Assembly: GCA_030374765.1 (NCBI GenBank)
Contig: JARGXX010000024.1
Coordinates: 1-62,622 of the forward strand
Reading direction: 5' to 3'
Source: Agarophyton chilense
Taxonomy: Eukaryota > Rhodophyta > Florideophyceae > Gracilariales > Gracilariaceae
Length of the DNA stretch: 62,622 bases
Part shown: positions 1-10,865 of the stretch, piece by piece
Numbering within the stretch: the first letter of the stretch is position 1
Layout of the letters: every line of letters begins with the position of its first letter
Translations under genes and position numbers: made by a program
The notes under the pieces: generated by a model
Databases searched by the model: none
Told to the model about the DNA's origin: nothing
The model's input: the letters and a program-made list of their open reading frames with translations, nothing else

Positions 1-2165
1 AAAAAATGTCTTAGAATGTTGGGCGACTGTGTACATTGGATACCCCGACTCTTTCCATGGTCACCGAGGCTCACCGTGTAAATCTTCTCGATAGAAGGAT
101 ATTATAAAAAAATTTGACATCGATTTTATTCTGTCTGGAGTGGAAAGTCATAACTCAATTGGGGTTTTCGAACGATATGATGATCCCCTAAGACGACTAT
201 ACCACAAAAGAAAGTCCAATGCCAACATTTCAAACGAGAACTTAATCCTCGCCACAGCTGTGAAAGCTATGAATGACATCATGAACCCGGAAGGTCTGGT
301 TCCATCACTATTATTCTTTGGTAATTTACCAAGATTTAGTGGCATTCTTACAAAGTTACCTGATCAATAAGATCGTATTCAACCTCTCTTGACTGCCCGT
401 TCTGAAATGGAAATCACCGCCAATGAAATAAGACTGAAAAGGGCCCTCGAACCACGTCTACCAAAAACCGTTAACCAAGATTTCGAAGCAGCACAAAAGC
501 TTTTGATCTACCGGGGAAAAAGATGGATCGATCGACTAGGCCGCCTGAAGAAATGAAGAGTTATTGGCAAACATATTTCCGTGAAAAAGAAGAATGGCGA
601 GGAAGTTCGACATAGTATTACGCAAGCCGAACCCTATGTTTCCAAAAATTTTGCGGTCAATTCTGAAATACCGATTCCTGACGGTTTAGGTAATCTCTCT
701 AACTACGTGTTAAATGAGTTCTCACACGGAAGTGAAGGAATTGTGGTCAACGATGAAGAATCAATATAAATCACTAAAACCTTGAAGCCAAGTAATTCTC
801 TCCGTAATTCTCCAAACTTTTCAGAAGCCAACAAGAAAGAAATTGAAGACCTAAGGCGACGAAATACTTAGATAGTTGTTACACGTGATGAAGTTCCAAA
901 AGATGCAAATATTATAGGATCTCGACTTGGGTTAGATATTAATAATCCAGGAACTGAAGAAGAAATGTACAAGACGAGACTTGTGGCCCAAGAATTTTCT
1001 GAAAAGGAAGAGAACTACTTAGTCCATAATGCCAATACCAATTGCAACAGTACTGTTCCACTACAACGTATGGAGTCACGATGTTACCAAAGCCTACATT
1101 CAGAGTAATGAAGGTCTTACTCGAAAAGTATATATACGACCTCCCAAGGACATGGATGCACCCAACGGTGGTCTCCTTCTTCTTTTCAAGCCAATCTATT
1201 GTTTAGCAGATGTCTGTGATTTTCGGAACTCGCCCATTATATCACATCTACAAGAGGAAGTTGAAGTGACCGCAATCAAAGGTGACATTTGCTGCCTTTC
1301 CAAGAAATCTAAGAGTAATCTCTATGAAATAATTGGATCATATGCCGACGACTGAGTCATTACAGGTGAAGATGAATTTATGAAGTTCCCAAACCAAACT
1401 GTAGAACGTTTTAAATCACGAGACAGAATTGTTTGATCTTTCAAACTCGGTGGAACTCAAGTTACGGTCAACCAAGAACAGTAGAAAATTCATCAGAAAA
1501 ATTTCAAGAATAGAATGATGCCAATGGAAAGCTACGATGAAGATGCAGAGTTTAGATCCAAAAGAGCTCAACTTGTCTTGCTTGGGAACACATTTCTACA
1601 CATATCTTTCTTTGTGAACAAAACTCCCCAGTCAAAGAGAAATGTTTACGAAAATTTTTGGACGAAGGATGAATAAGGTCATTGAAAAAATTCAAGAAAA
1701 AACAAGTACTTTGAAGTTTGTGAAGCGAGATCTCAACTCTCTCTGTATCCGAGCATACAGTGATTCCTAATTTGCAATTAATGAAGAAAGTACTTCCCAA
1801 CTTGGTTTCTTCATTCTATTGGCTGATCGTTTTAATCGTGGTAAAATTATTAATTACAAGAGTTACAATAGTCTTTGAGTGGTTAGGTCTGTATTGGAAG
1901 GGGAAGTTTATGCTTTTGTAGATGCATTTGATTTTGCATATACGCTTAAGTTTGACTTGGGAACTTTACTCGACCAAGTAATTCCAGTTAGAATATTCAC
2001 TGGTTCCAAGAGTCTTTCTGATGTCATCACAAAAGCTTCATCTACAGCTGAAAAGATCATTAATCAATATTTCGGCAGCCCGTGAAACTTATGAAAGGAG
2101 TGCAATATCTGCAATTGGATTTTTGAAATCTGAAAACAATCCTGCCGACATTTTTACGAAGTAAA
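1..2165 (+). pseudogene. Ty1/copia retrotransposon pol remnant (integrase C-term, RT, RNase H)
   Basis: Collinear but stop- and frameshift-ridden pieces of copia pol run through this stretch. The end of integrase is at about 115-360 (motifs NSIGVFERYDDPLRR and NPEGLVPSLLFFG). RT follows at about 820-1360, with EIEDLRRRNT, KTRLVAQEF, the HDVTKAYIQS block and a YADD catalytic box at 1342-1353 directly followed by TGA. RNase H is at about 1880-2165, with RSVLEGEVYAFVDA, FTGSKSLSD and the closing NPADIFTK at 2135-2158. The order IN-RT-RNaseH is diagnostic of Ty1/copia rather than Ty3/gypsy. I found no LTR; the 5' part lies outside the window. It is clearly inactive, with stops of all three kinds and an incomplete RT. 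Confidence 0.88.
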
Positions 2166-2921
2166 AAATGAACGCAGCATATAGAAATATTTAAAATACC
2201 AACCAGTGTGATCACAAAACTGAGCAACGGATAATACATCAATATGCTTGAACAATTGTTACGTTTAGAAAAAGAAAAGTACGAATGTTAAGGACGTCTC
2301 GCGAGAAAAGGATATTGAATTTCAACAACGAAACCTGTTTTAGGCAGTTGCATGGGTTGCACTACAATTCGTGCTAAAAATCACACTATTGGAATTTAAC
2401 GATAGATAAATACGAAAAAGAAATCTTTAGTCATATGAATTTGTATCCTAATCGAACAGACGTAGAACTAGAATGACGTTGCGTACTTGGTGCAGTAGAG
2501 ACCCACCCAATCTTCTACCGACCATGAAAGAGCTCGGAACAAGAGACCTTCTTTTCTTGTCCGACAGCTATCGAACAACAACCTTCAGCCCGTTCATCAC
2601 GGCCTTCTTCATCAGCATCACCATCTTTCCCGTCCGTCTTGTTTCTCTTTCAAATTCGGCAACGCGAATGCCGAATCCGCCGCATTCTACTTCACGTACA
2701 CCGAATTGCACTTTGCACAACAGTAGAGGACTTAAGCATCGGAAAACTTCTTGAGAATATCGCAGACTGGTATGCCACGTACCACAGAAGTAGCAGTCAC
2801 ACGAAAAATGAACGAGGATTTGGTGCCACTTTTCGTGAGCTGGGCCGATCTCACGAAAAATATTTCGTATGTCTCCACCATGCTGAAAATCAACTAAGTT
2901 CCATCTCTCCGCCAACCCAAC
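2166..2921. other. Intergenic; nothing recognised
   Basis: Open frames here are short and mutually overlapping and show no recognisable domain. The 3' part is the presumed upstream region of the Myb/SANT-like gene that starts at 2922. Confidence 0.5.
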
Positions 2922-3590
2922 ATGGCTTTCGAGGGGCACGCATCTCCCAATCCTCCCAACTCTGCTCACATTCCTGCTACCACATCACCAGCATCGCTCG
3001 CTTCCATTCCTACACAACTGAGCCCCCTTCCCGCCACCAACGAAAGGAAGAAGCTGAAGCGCTTTCGTTTCACAGACTCGTACGACACTGGCCTCCTTAA
3101 GGTCGTCTCGGAAACTGGAGCCCACCTTCCGGAGTGGGGCAAGACAGAAGCGCTGTACGAAGAAGTGCTAAGAATCGTTCTCCCACAATATCCTAGTTCG
3201 ACGTTCGACCACTCATATCGCCCCTCGTCTAAAACCATTTATGGTAGATTCAAGAGATTGGTATCACAACGCCGGCAGGTGGTTCGCTGAAATAACAGCG
3301 CATCTGGGATCGTCGAGAACGTGACGGAGAAGGACCAGGTTTTCGACGACCTCATTCTCGAGATGGATGAAAAAGAGGAGGCACTTCGGTAGAGAAAGAA
3401 GAACAGTCTGGGCAGGAGAAAAGCTTATGTGCTGCAGAATTGGCTATTCGTGAGGCAGCAATAAACAGGGGCCGTTGGTCTGATGCGGGTTCTAGTCGTG
3501 CGAATGATATGGCTACTGTTAGCAAACTGCCGTCATCGACCAAAGAAACGCAAGCTCCACGCCCTCGGTTTGGATGGTTACGTTTCATCT
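2922..3590 (+). pseudogene. Myb/SANT-like DNA-binding protein, frame-broken
   Basis: The start at 2922 opens a proline/serine-rich leader of about 45 aa. A basic Myb/SANT-type domain follows at residues about 50-120 (FRFTDSYDTGLLKVVSETGA, then YGRFKRLVSQRR), ending in TGA at 3288. The sense continues in a shifted frame with SASGIVENVTEKDQ and an acidic helix (DDLILEMDEKEEA). It then shifts again into AELAIREAAINRGR (about 3430-3475). This layout of SANT-like fold, S-G-I-V-E motif, acidic coiled coil and AG-x-x-I-R tail resembles a family I recall as expanded in oomycete and algal genomes and often transposon-linked; that is memory, not a search. At least two frame changes and one stop argue for a pseudogene. 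Confidence 0.6.
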
Positions 3591-4028
3591 TTTCTCATGA
3601 AAGTGGCTTTCTCGGCGCTTTGTACAGCTCTAGGCGTGTCGCAACCGTCACAGAAAACTTTGAGAAAACTCTTGCGGATGGTTTTAACCCGCACCCCGTC
3701 GAACGGCAAGAAGTGCTCCGCGTCAATCGCATAGGACTCATCGATGATTTCTTGATCTTTCCAGTGTTCAGTTTCCGCGATGGCTTTGACTAGTTTCACA
3801 AGGTATATACACTATCTTTCGCCATTCCTCGTCATCATACGTGCACTTCAATCCAACACAACCCGACTGACCATTTGTTTTTGACTCCACCTCCCTGTCC
3901 TGCCTAAGCCGATAGACTCCCGCCGCGCACTCAAGCACACATCCATATCCATCTACATCATCAATGCTGCAAATGATTTTTTCTTCGACCATAGATTGTG
4001 GCGCCAACCTGCCGAAAAACCAAGACAT
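3578..4028 (-). pseudogene. Unknown minus-strand reading frame, two overlapping pieces
   Basis: An 86-aa frame (4028 to 3768, beginning MSWFFGRLAPQ) and a 73-aa frame (3799 to 3578, ending ATFMRKDET) could be one protein split by a frameshift near 3790. The first piece has KCTYDDEEWRKIVYIP and the second has YAIDAEHFLPFDG and FLKVFCDGCD. The composition is balanced and non-repetitive, as in real protein. I do not recognise a family. It converges with the Myb/SANT-like gene. It could be spurious. Confidence 0.3.
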
Positions 4029-5455
4029 AGCGTCCGCACCAGTTTTGTTGAACGTTCTAGACCACTATTTTCTTCTCGCAGTTGCTAGCTCCGCTTAATT
4101 GTGATACCCCTTCTAGTCGCTCCCCAACCGTCTCTCAATGAGCAGTGCCGACCACGCCGTGTGTTTTCGGCTCTTTACAATATTCCCTAGAAAGTAGCTT
4201 AGCTCGATGCGCTGCTAATGCCATGGAACCCCAGTAAAACAACGCGCGTGTACATAGCGAACACTTTGAATCGCGATGCCCGCGTCTCACTTCTCGTGGC
4301 TGGGGACGGGCTCACGACGGGATCTCTGAAGAATAAGAGTATATATTTTGACCTTTCTCACGCGTTAAAGTACTTTTCTGAAGTGCAAAGTTCCACTAGC
4401 GAAGAAATCTAAAAAGGTGTTCATTCTTAATCTACATGTTAGTGAGAATAGATGCTTTTTACAATGCGCAATTCTTTTATATGCGCGTCTTTGAAGCCCC
4501 TTCTTGCTTTTTCGTTCATTGTGCTTGTCACAGAGTCCTGGCGTAAATGTGAAGTGTATGGAAAAGAATGAGGAATGATACTTTTCCGTAGTGAAGAAAT
4601 CTGAGAGGTGTTTCAAGAAAAAGAGTCAACTTCAGACTCGGTTTCGCGACAAATTCTGGCTTTCTTTACAATAAACTTCTCAGTGAAACTCCGTTTTCGC
4701 TTTTTTGGATTCACTGATGCATAATCGGGTGGTCAAATAGTTGACATGGACTCATAAGTGCCTTTGTCGTACCAATTGATTTGTTGATCTTTTGCATTGC
4801 TCTTCTGCCCTCCAGTGATATCGACTTCTTCATGAAGAGCAAAGTTTGAAATTTTCAAATCAACAAGCCGTTCAACTGCTTATGTAAGAAGAGCTTCGAC
4901 TCTTTCTAAAGCTAGAGGCCCAGATCCGGATGCCGAGCGATGGAGTTTATCGTACAACGCTTTCCCATTGGCTCTTTTGATATTTGTTCGTACTTCTTTC
5001 TCAGCTGCCTTTTGAATGAAAGCATCGACGTCTATTATCTAGGTGCTTGGACCTGTCTTAGCGTTTTGAAGCTTTTCCTTAAGCGCCTTCACATCAAAAA
5101 CTCCGCATTTCTTTCGAAGCTTGCATACACTATCGAAACAAAGCCTCTTTTGGCTTGACTTCGAGTAGGGATCAAAGAATGTTTCGATGTCAATCTATTA
5201 ATAAAGAAATTTTCTAAGTTCAGGTACAATTAGTATATATTAAATGTACGCAAACGCACATCTCATTATGGGCCTACACGGGAAACAAATGGACTCCATC
5301 TTCTTGCGGTTACGTCTCGCGACCAGCTGGCTCTCTCCACCTTCATCTTCAACAGTTCCTTTCCGTGCGAAGGTCACTTTCAAAGGCGTAGATGGTCTGG
5401 GAAAGTCTAGGTTTTCCAGCTTACGAATAAGATGAACACTCCAAGTGAGTTCGAA
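4029..5455. other. AT-rich intergenic; one short dispersed repeat
   Basis: No supported gene. Frames of up to 83 codons occur on both strands without recognisable motifs. The only notable item is a roughly 25-bp sequence near 4148 that recurs near 9706 (listed separately). Confidence 0.5.
4148..4172 (+). repeat. Short dispersed repeat, copy 1
   Basis: CCGACCACGCCGTGTGTTTT plus CGGCT here matches the stretch at about 9706-9730 with one substitution (G to A). The flanks diverge except for weak similarity in the next 50 bp. It may be a remnant of a common element terminus. Confidence 0.6.
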
Positions 5456-7848
5456 TCAAGCAACAGACCCAATTGTAGACCCGTCGTTTAATTGAATTTC
5501 AAACCAGTGCACATCTTCTAATGCGGACAAGTAGGCACGTTGGAACCCGTAATTGTTTGATGCATCTAAACCAATCTCCTTAAACTTCGTGGGAGCGTAG
5601 CTGGTACACTCTGATTTGTGCTCATCAAGAATTTTGGGAGGAATTGGCGAGCGGCAATCGCGAAGAGAACGATAAAGTGAGGTCAGTGCCGTCATCGAAC
5701 GTATTCTAGACTACTTACGAGCCTGTGTTTGTTTTCGTGTTAACATCTTAAGATGCTTTGGAATGACGCTGAATGGGACTGTTTGGGCTAGAACATACGC
5801 CCGATAACCGGAATTTGACGCCTCTGTGTATCCCGTTCCTTGAAAAAGCAACAATTTCGGCACGGAGAAATTGCGGAAACAAGCCACGAGCAGTTGGTGT
5901 CTACTCATATATATATGTTAATTAAACAAACTGAAGGCTTATTAGTGAACCTGGTAATGTTCTTTGATAGGAAGTCAGCACGCCGTATGTTGAAGATGAA
6001 GGGTGTTTCGGACGTTCTCAAATTAAACAAAATTTTTGACATATCATCGCACTAAGTACGTCTTCCGATGTGGCGACACAAAGCAACTACATTTTTCAGT
6101 TGGTTCTGGTTAACGTGCCAATCATCCAGTACAATAAAGGATTTTTCGAAGACTTTTTCGGTCGCGGCGATACAGGCAGCACTGTGGTCCATGGAAATTT
6201 GTGCAGGGGGGGGATAGGTATCATTGCCTTAAACCGCGTTAAAAAATTTAAAACGTCAGCCCCAGTCTCCCCCGCTGCTGATCCCCGTAAAGAAGATTCA
6301 GTTGAAAACGTCATTAGCTCTCCCGTTGATCGTGAAAAGAGGAAACCCATAGCAGTTTGCAACAGATTTAGAATCCAAAGAGATACCAGGCACAACACCG
6401 ATTGCTTTATAGTCTTCTACGCATCCCTTAATCACCCAAACTGCATTTCAATATACATTTCTGGAGGACACGGTTGTCGCCTACAACCACAGAATACCGT
6501 TGAACGTCCTTCTTGCCTACAAAGATGGAAGTCCTACATCGTACATTGTATTCTATGCTTTTTGAAATATACCGCACTTCTCAGACTACATCAAGACCTA
6601 GAGCATTAACTGGAATGCTTCTGACGTAAGAGATGATAGCTGCCTTGAAACAGTCGTGCACCTGCATCTCGTCCTCTTCGACGTCTATACATTTCCCTCA
6701 GAATTGTTGGACTCTTGGTTCTCAGCAGGTGACTTCTCGCTCCTACTTTCCCCTCCAGTACCTTATGTTGACAGAACCTCCTTGGTTTCTTCCATGCCCG
6801 AGACGTGTAAGAGCTCCAAGGGCACATCCTTGCCCTCATCGATGTAAACAAAACGCTGTACGAGGTCTGAGTCACTGGTGCCCCCAAGCTCTGAATGTTT
6901 TTCCATTCCCTACTTGTGGCATTCAATTCTAGAGAAAGCCGAATTAAGCGTATCACGTTCAAAAGAATTGAACTGTAACACAGGGATCTTCACCGTCCGG
7001 GATGTCTCCTGTTCGTCCTCTGACCGCGATTTTCTAAATATTGCGTTGTCAATATCAGCGCAGCTGACGTCACTGACGTCGTACCCCCTGCCATGAACGA
7101 CGTCTGCGACATTATATTCAGAGCCAACACGAACTAACACATCTTGTACTGGACGGGGTAATAATCTCGTAGGCTTTCGTAGATTACCTTTTTTAGTCTT
7201 CGTTCCACATGGTTTTGCGATTTCAATTGCGGTATGAACCATGTCAATCGGCCTTAACGTTCCCCATTTTCAAATAACACCATCTTTAAAGAGATCCACT
7301 GCATTTTAAGTGTGTTTTTGTATTTGTCAGCCCACAGTCGTTTTTGGGAAGCACTTTTGGTAAAAAGAATCCCAATAACACACCCCTTTTCCGCTTTCCT
7401 CGTGTTTCCAAGTCTGGAATCTGCTTGTCATCGTATTCTTCAGAGCCTCGTATCTCGGGACCAAAGTGATCTCGGAGAACTCCGTAGGGTTGTGTAAATG
7501 CTTGAGATTAACATCTACGGTCCATTTTTTTGTAACACTCTTTAAAGAAACCATGACAGTAGAACTGAATCTATGGTACCTGTTCTGAATACATCTGCAT
7601 CTTGCGTTGATGAGGCGACCACCCTTTTTCGCTCTCTTCACGACATATAGGAAGTAGCGGAGCCCATACATAAAGCCTTTTGTGAGCGCTATAGTGGAGA
7701 GAAGCTCTAACACATCTTGGACATCTCCAATTAGATTTCCACCCTTGTAGCGTGCCTCATCTTTAAAAATAGACACAGAACTGTCATTTATATCGCTCTT
7801 TACACTCTCTAGTCGACTAGAGCCATGTTTAGAAAACACATTTTCCAA
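5456..7848 (-). pseudogene. Mutator-like (MULE) transposase relic
   Basis: Minus-strand pieces of one degraded transposase. At 7848-7327 a 173-aa frame carries a FAR1/FLYWCH-like DNA-binding region: basic KRAKKGGR, then SLKSVTKKWTVDVN and LKHLHNP, the W...H-x-H pattern of that fold. About 1.2 kb downstream, near 6205-6060, an unlisted frame reads MDHSAACIAATEKVFEKS followed by LDDWHVNQN. This is the aspartate-helix-'C/D-x-W-H-v-x-x-N' signature of the MULE catalytic core. Pieces at 6962-6606 and 5908-5456 lie in the same orientation but I cannot assign them. Multiple stops and frame changes show that it is dead. I did not locate terminal inverted repeats. Confidence 0.65.
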
Positions 7849-8007
7849 TACGTCATAAAGAACCGATTGTACAACACTGTAGTTATCTTCAATCGTTCTT
7901 TTCCGTTTCGACTTTCGAGGAGGGAAGAGGGACCTGTTGTCATTCAGGTAACGAACTTTTGTCCTTACTTGCTCACGAACATTTCGTCGACGAGGTAGAT
8001 GCAGAGA

Positions 8008-8328
8008 CTACAATGCAAAGCTGTCGAAATCGTCCATATCTCCGTCATCCTCAGGGTCTACTTTTTGTTCCATCTCAACGCTTGGGCAAACCCTCTCAAA
8101 GTCGAGAACCTCGCGTAGTGTTTCTATTTTTTTGATAGTTTCCGGCATAATCTCTGTGGCTTTTGACTTAATTGCAGGACTACACGTTAACGGATCCAAA
8201 CTCGCTCTCTCCTTAATCACAGAACTCGTAGTAACGACAGGCCTAAATCCACTCAGAACAGTTTTCAGGCTCTCAAGTTTGACCTTTTTAAAACCGGGTG
8301 GCGCAATTTCTTCAGTCGAGAAAGACAA
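8008..8328 (-). CDS. Acidic 106-aa ORF between protease and transposase, unknown
   Basis: An open frame with a lysine-rich first half and a very acidic end (VDPEDDGDMDDFDSFAL). It lies between the Ulp1-like frame and the MULE transposase on the same strand, so it may be a linker or N-terminal part of one of them. I recognise no domain. Confidence 0.3.
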   Translation of the reverse strand: MSFSTEEIAPPGFKKVKLESLKTVLSGFRPVVTTSSVIKERASLDPLTCSPAIKSKATEIMPETIKKIETLREVLDFERVCPSVEMEQKVDPEDDGDMDDFDSFAL

Positions 8329-8432
8329 TCATCACGAAGTTGGAAGTAATCCTCCCGATGTTGAAGGCGATACTCGGACAGTATAGTTTCAGAGACATTG
8401 CTTGTATTGAAGTGCTGAGAGGCAAGAATTAT

Positions 8433-8836
8433 TTAAAGCACATAGCTCCCGATAGACATCCAACGATAAAACTCTGAAAGTTGTGAGCTACATCCAGATT
8501 TGTATGTGATTTTAGGCGCAAACCCTGTGTTCTCAGCAAATTCGGATGCGATTGAAATCACATAGCGAAAACAACTGAATCCGTCCTTTTGCTGTTTATA
8601 TGCTTCAAGATCTAGCATATATAGTTCTTCTTCGAAAAACTCGCGGAAAACTTTCCGTATAGTAGAGTCAACTCGAAAGCCTCTTTGAAGAAAGCCATCA
8701 CTTTCTTCGGACACGACCGCCTCAAACTGTGTCCGAAGCATACAATAGGTTGAATTTGGCGAGATGTATGACGCCCAATAAATTTCTTCCCGATGAGAAC
8801 ACCCCAATGCTTATTGTCTAGATTAAGCGGAACCAT
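8433..8836 (-). pseudogene. Ulp1/C48-type cysteine protease fragment, frameshifted
   Basis: Ulp1-type proteases cleave SUMO or related modifiers, and transposon-borne versions accompany some Mutator-like elements. Two overlapping minus frames hold the core. Frame one starts MVPLNLDNKHWGVLIGKKF with the catalytic His in N-K-H-W-G. Frame two continues with EEELYMLDLEAYKQQKDGFS, where the oxyanion Gln and the nucleophile Cys follow the Q-x-K-D-G-x-S-C pattern. The usual Gly after the Cys is Phe here, and the catalytic Asp region falls at the frameshift (about 8770-8700). It lies 5' of, and in the same direction as, the MULE transposase relic, so the two probably belong to one element. Confidence 0.6.
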
Positions 8837-9700
8837 AATGGTTTGAATTGCTTGTGAATCGTCACCAACATTCTGTAAAAACGACTTACGTAGAAGTTTT
8901 AGGTATTACTGGCGCTGTTATGGGGCAGTTTGGCCACGCTTCGCATAAGAAAACAAAGATACGCCTGTGTCACAAGGGCCAATGGAGACGCCTTGAAGCG
9001 GCTTCATTTCCATTAAAGAAGACGTGGTTAAATCGGCACAAAGCTTTGATTCTTTGAAAGAGATGTGGAAGAATGAAATTGGAGTTTCTTGTCGCTATTG
9101 AGCTCTTACGATAGGATAAGTGTGATTATGAAGGATTTGAAATCTATTTGAATCATCAGTGAGCGTGAGCCTTCCCAATCGTTCCAGAATTTTTGTGAAA
9201 CCTTCTACAAATGTTTGAAATTGTTTCATCCTGATCAGATGCAAGCAATGTGTTGAAATGTAGATGTTCTGCTTCGAAAAGTGCCAGAATGCTAGCAATA
9301 CATGATTTAAATACCCTAACGTACTTTTTTTGTTTTGGAATAGTGACAAGCTTACTTTCGTTGGCACTGCTCATTGAGACACGGTTGAAGAGCGACTGCG
9401 AGCGACTTTGAGAGACGGTTGGAGCGAGCAGAATAGATATCTCAATGAAGCGGAGCCAGCAATTGGGAGAAGTAGCTAACGATGGTTTGAATTTGAAGTG
9501 GAAACCAATGTAAAATTGTGCTCAGGAGCTGACAATGTTTACGTGATCTCGCTATTGTTTGACATGTCTGTGGCTAATTGGTAGTTAGCCTCATAGATGT
9601 TGAGGCCACCATTGCTATAGGCGGAAAGGCGAGATAGGCTAATGGTACCATTTTGGTGGGTACCAGATGTTGATTCAAACCCTCTCACTGGCTTCGTCCA
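8837..9700. other. No recognisable gene
   Basis: Minus-strand frames of 72-90 codons at 9095-9374 lie just upstream of the Ulp1-like piece and could be its eroded N-terminus, but show no motif. Nothing else stands out. Confidence 0.4.
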
Positions 9701-9705
9701 CACGC

Positions 9706-9730
9706 CGACCACGCCGTGTATTTTCGGCTT
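9706..9730 (+). repeat. Short dispersed repeat, copy 2
   Basis: Matches the stretch at 4148-4172 with one substitution, in the same orientation. It lies about 120 bp upstream of a longer dispersed repeat (about 9845-10060), so it may be part of that element's end. Confidence 0.6.
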
Positions 9731-9844
9731 TTGTCGCCTTACTCAACGCAGAACGCATTTGCTTTTCGTAATGAATATGTGGCTCTAAATTAATATTCCT
9801 TCTACAGCCCTACCTTAGAATAAAAGCTTCATTACCATATTAGT

Positions 9845-10060
9845 GGAAAGCAACTGTAGAACAGATGGGCTTTGTTTACGTTAACACACACGAAGCGGCG
9901 TGGTTTTCACTTGTGCGTTCCACACGCCTCAAAGATTTTGCAGCTTTTATATATGTAGGTCCCGTAATGCGTCCAGTGTCCCAGCATTGCTGGAACACAC
10001 GTTTATGGAGTGCCAGCAGGGTTTGCACTCTATGTTTTACCGCTGGCTTCGAAAGCCATA
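9845..10060 (+). repeat. Dispersed repeat, copy 1 (inverted relative to about 32.6-32.8 kb)
   Basis: The segment from the AACTGTAGAACAG region through ACACACACGAAGCGG to GTTCCACACGCCTC has an inverted diverged copy at about 32,640-32,815. Both read as similar peptides (VYVNTHEAAWFSLVRSTRL here, AYINTHEAVRVLLVCSTRL there). With no larger frame this is better taken as a shared non-coding repeat, such as a solo LTR or MITE-like piece, than as a gene. Confidence 0.6.
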
Positions 10061-10865
10061 ATGGCGCATTAGGGAAACTTATCTAGTTGTTATATTTTTA
10101 TTGGTTAGTGTGCTGCTTTAAACGCTGCTAGCAGCGCATAGAGGAACCTAGAAGCACATAGTAGTTACTATCGAGTAGTAATGCGTTTCAACTTGGTTTT
10201 GGAGGTTTTAGATCTCTATAAAAAGGGCTTTGATGTCTCTTAAAATTCTCCTAAACGACGTTAACTAACAAGTGACACCTAAAAAACTTTTTTTCTTTGG
10301 CTTTGAGCCGTTCAACTTTATCAAAAGGTAAGGCGTCTGCCTTCGGGGGTCCGGTGAGGTGACTGCCGCTGGAAGAGTGACCCCATACATTATAAAAATA
10401 TGTGAGGCGTTTGCTGCAGTGCATGGATCTAATGAGGCGTTTGCAGTTGAGCACAGCACCCCATGTCAGCCCATCGAATTGGTTCAAGCGCTTTCAGAAT
10501 AGAAGAGATACAGTCTGTTTGTACCACCGGTACTGGGTCGTTCTCGAAAACCCGCACAGAGTGAAACGCCTGTGACAGTCGTGAAGGCTCGTTAGAGATC
10601 TGGGATCTAGTACTGAACGGGAACCTGTCGCAAGTGGTGCTGCTTATCCCTTCTTGTAAATGTCCAGCTTCGAGTATAGCGCGAAAACATATATTTTTGT
10701 TGTTACCTCTTCTCTGGAAACCTTGTAGGGATTGTACACGTCTGCTTCTGGTTAACGCAGAAGTGGGAAGGCTGAAGAAATCGTTACACAGACCATGTCA
10801 TAACCTCACCACTGTTCCACAGTTTGCGAAAGCGTGTCAAACAGCTGTTACTTCAGTTCACACTG
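10061..10865. other. Intergenic; nothing recognised
   Basis: Frames here are short and antiparallel, with no motifs. The end of the region is the 3' flank of the minus-strand 604-codon ORF. Confidence 0.45.

Noticed and set aside
9600..9700. tRNA-like sequence with GATTCAAACCC and an A-box-like stretch
   Set aside because: The putative T-arm and acceptor do not pair and no anticodon stem forms. At best a SINE-like remnant.
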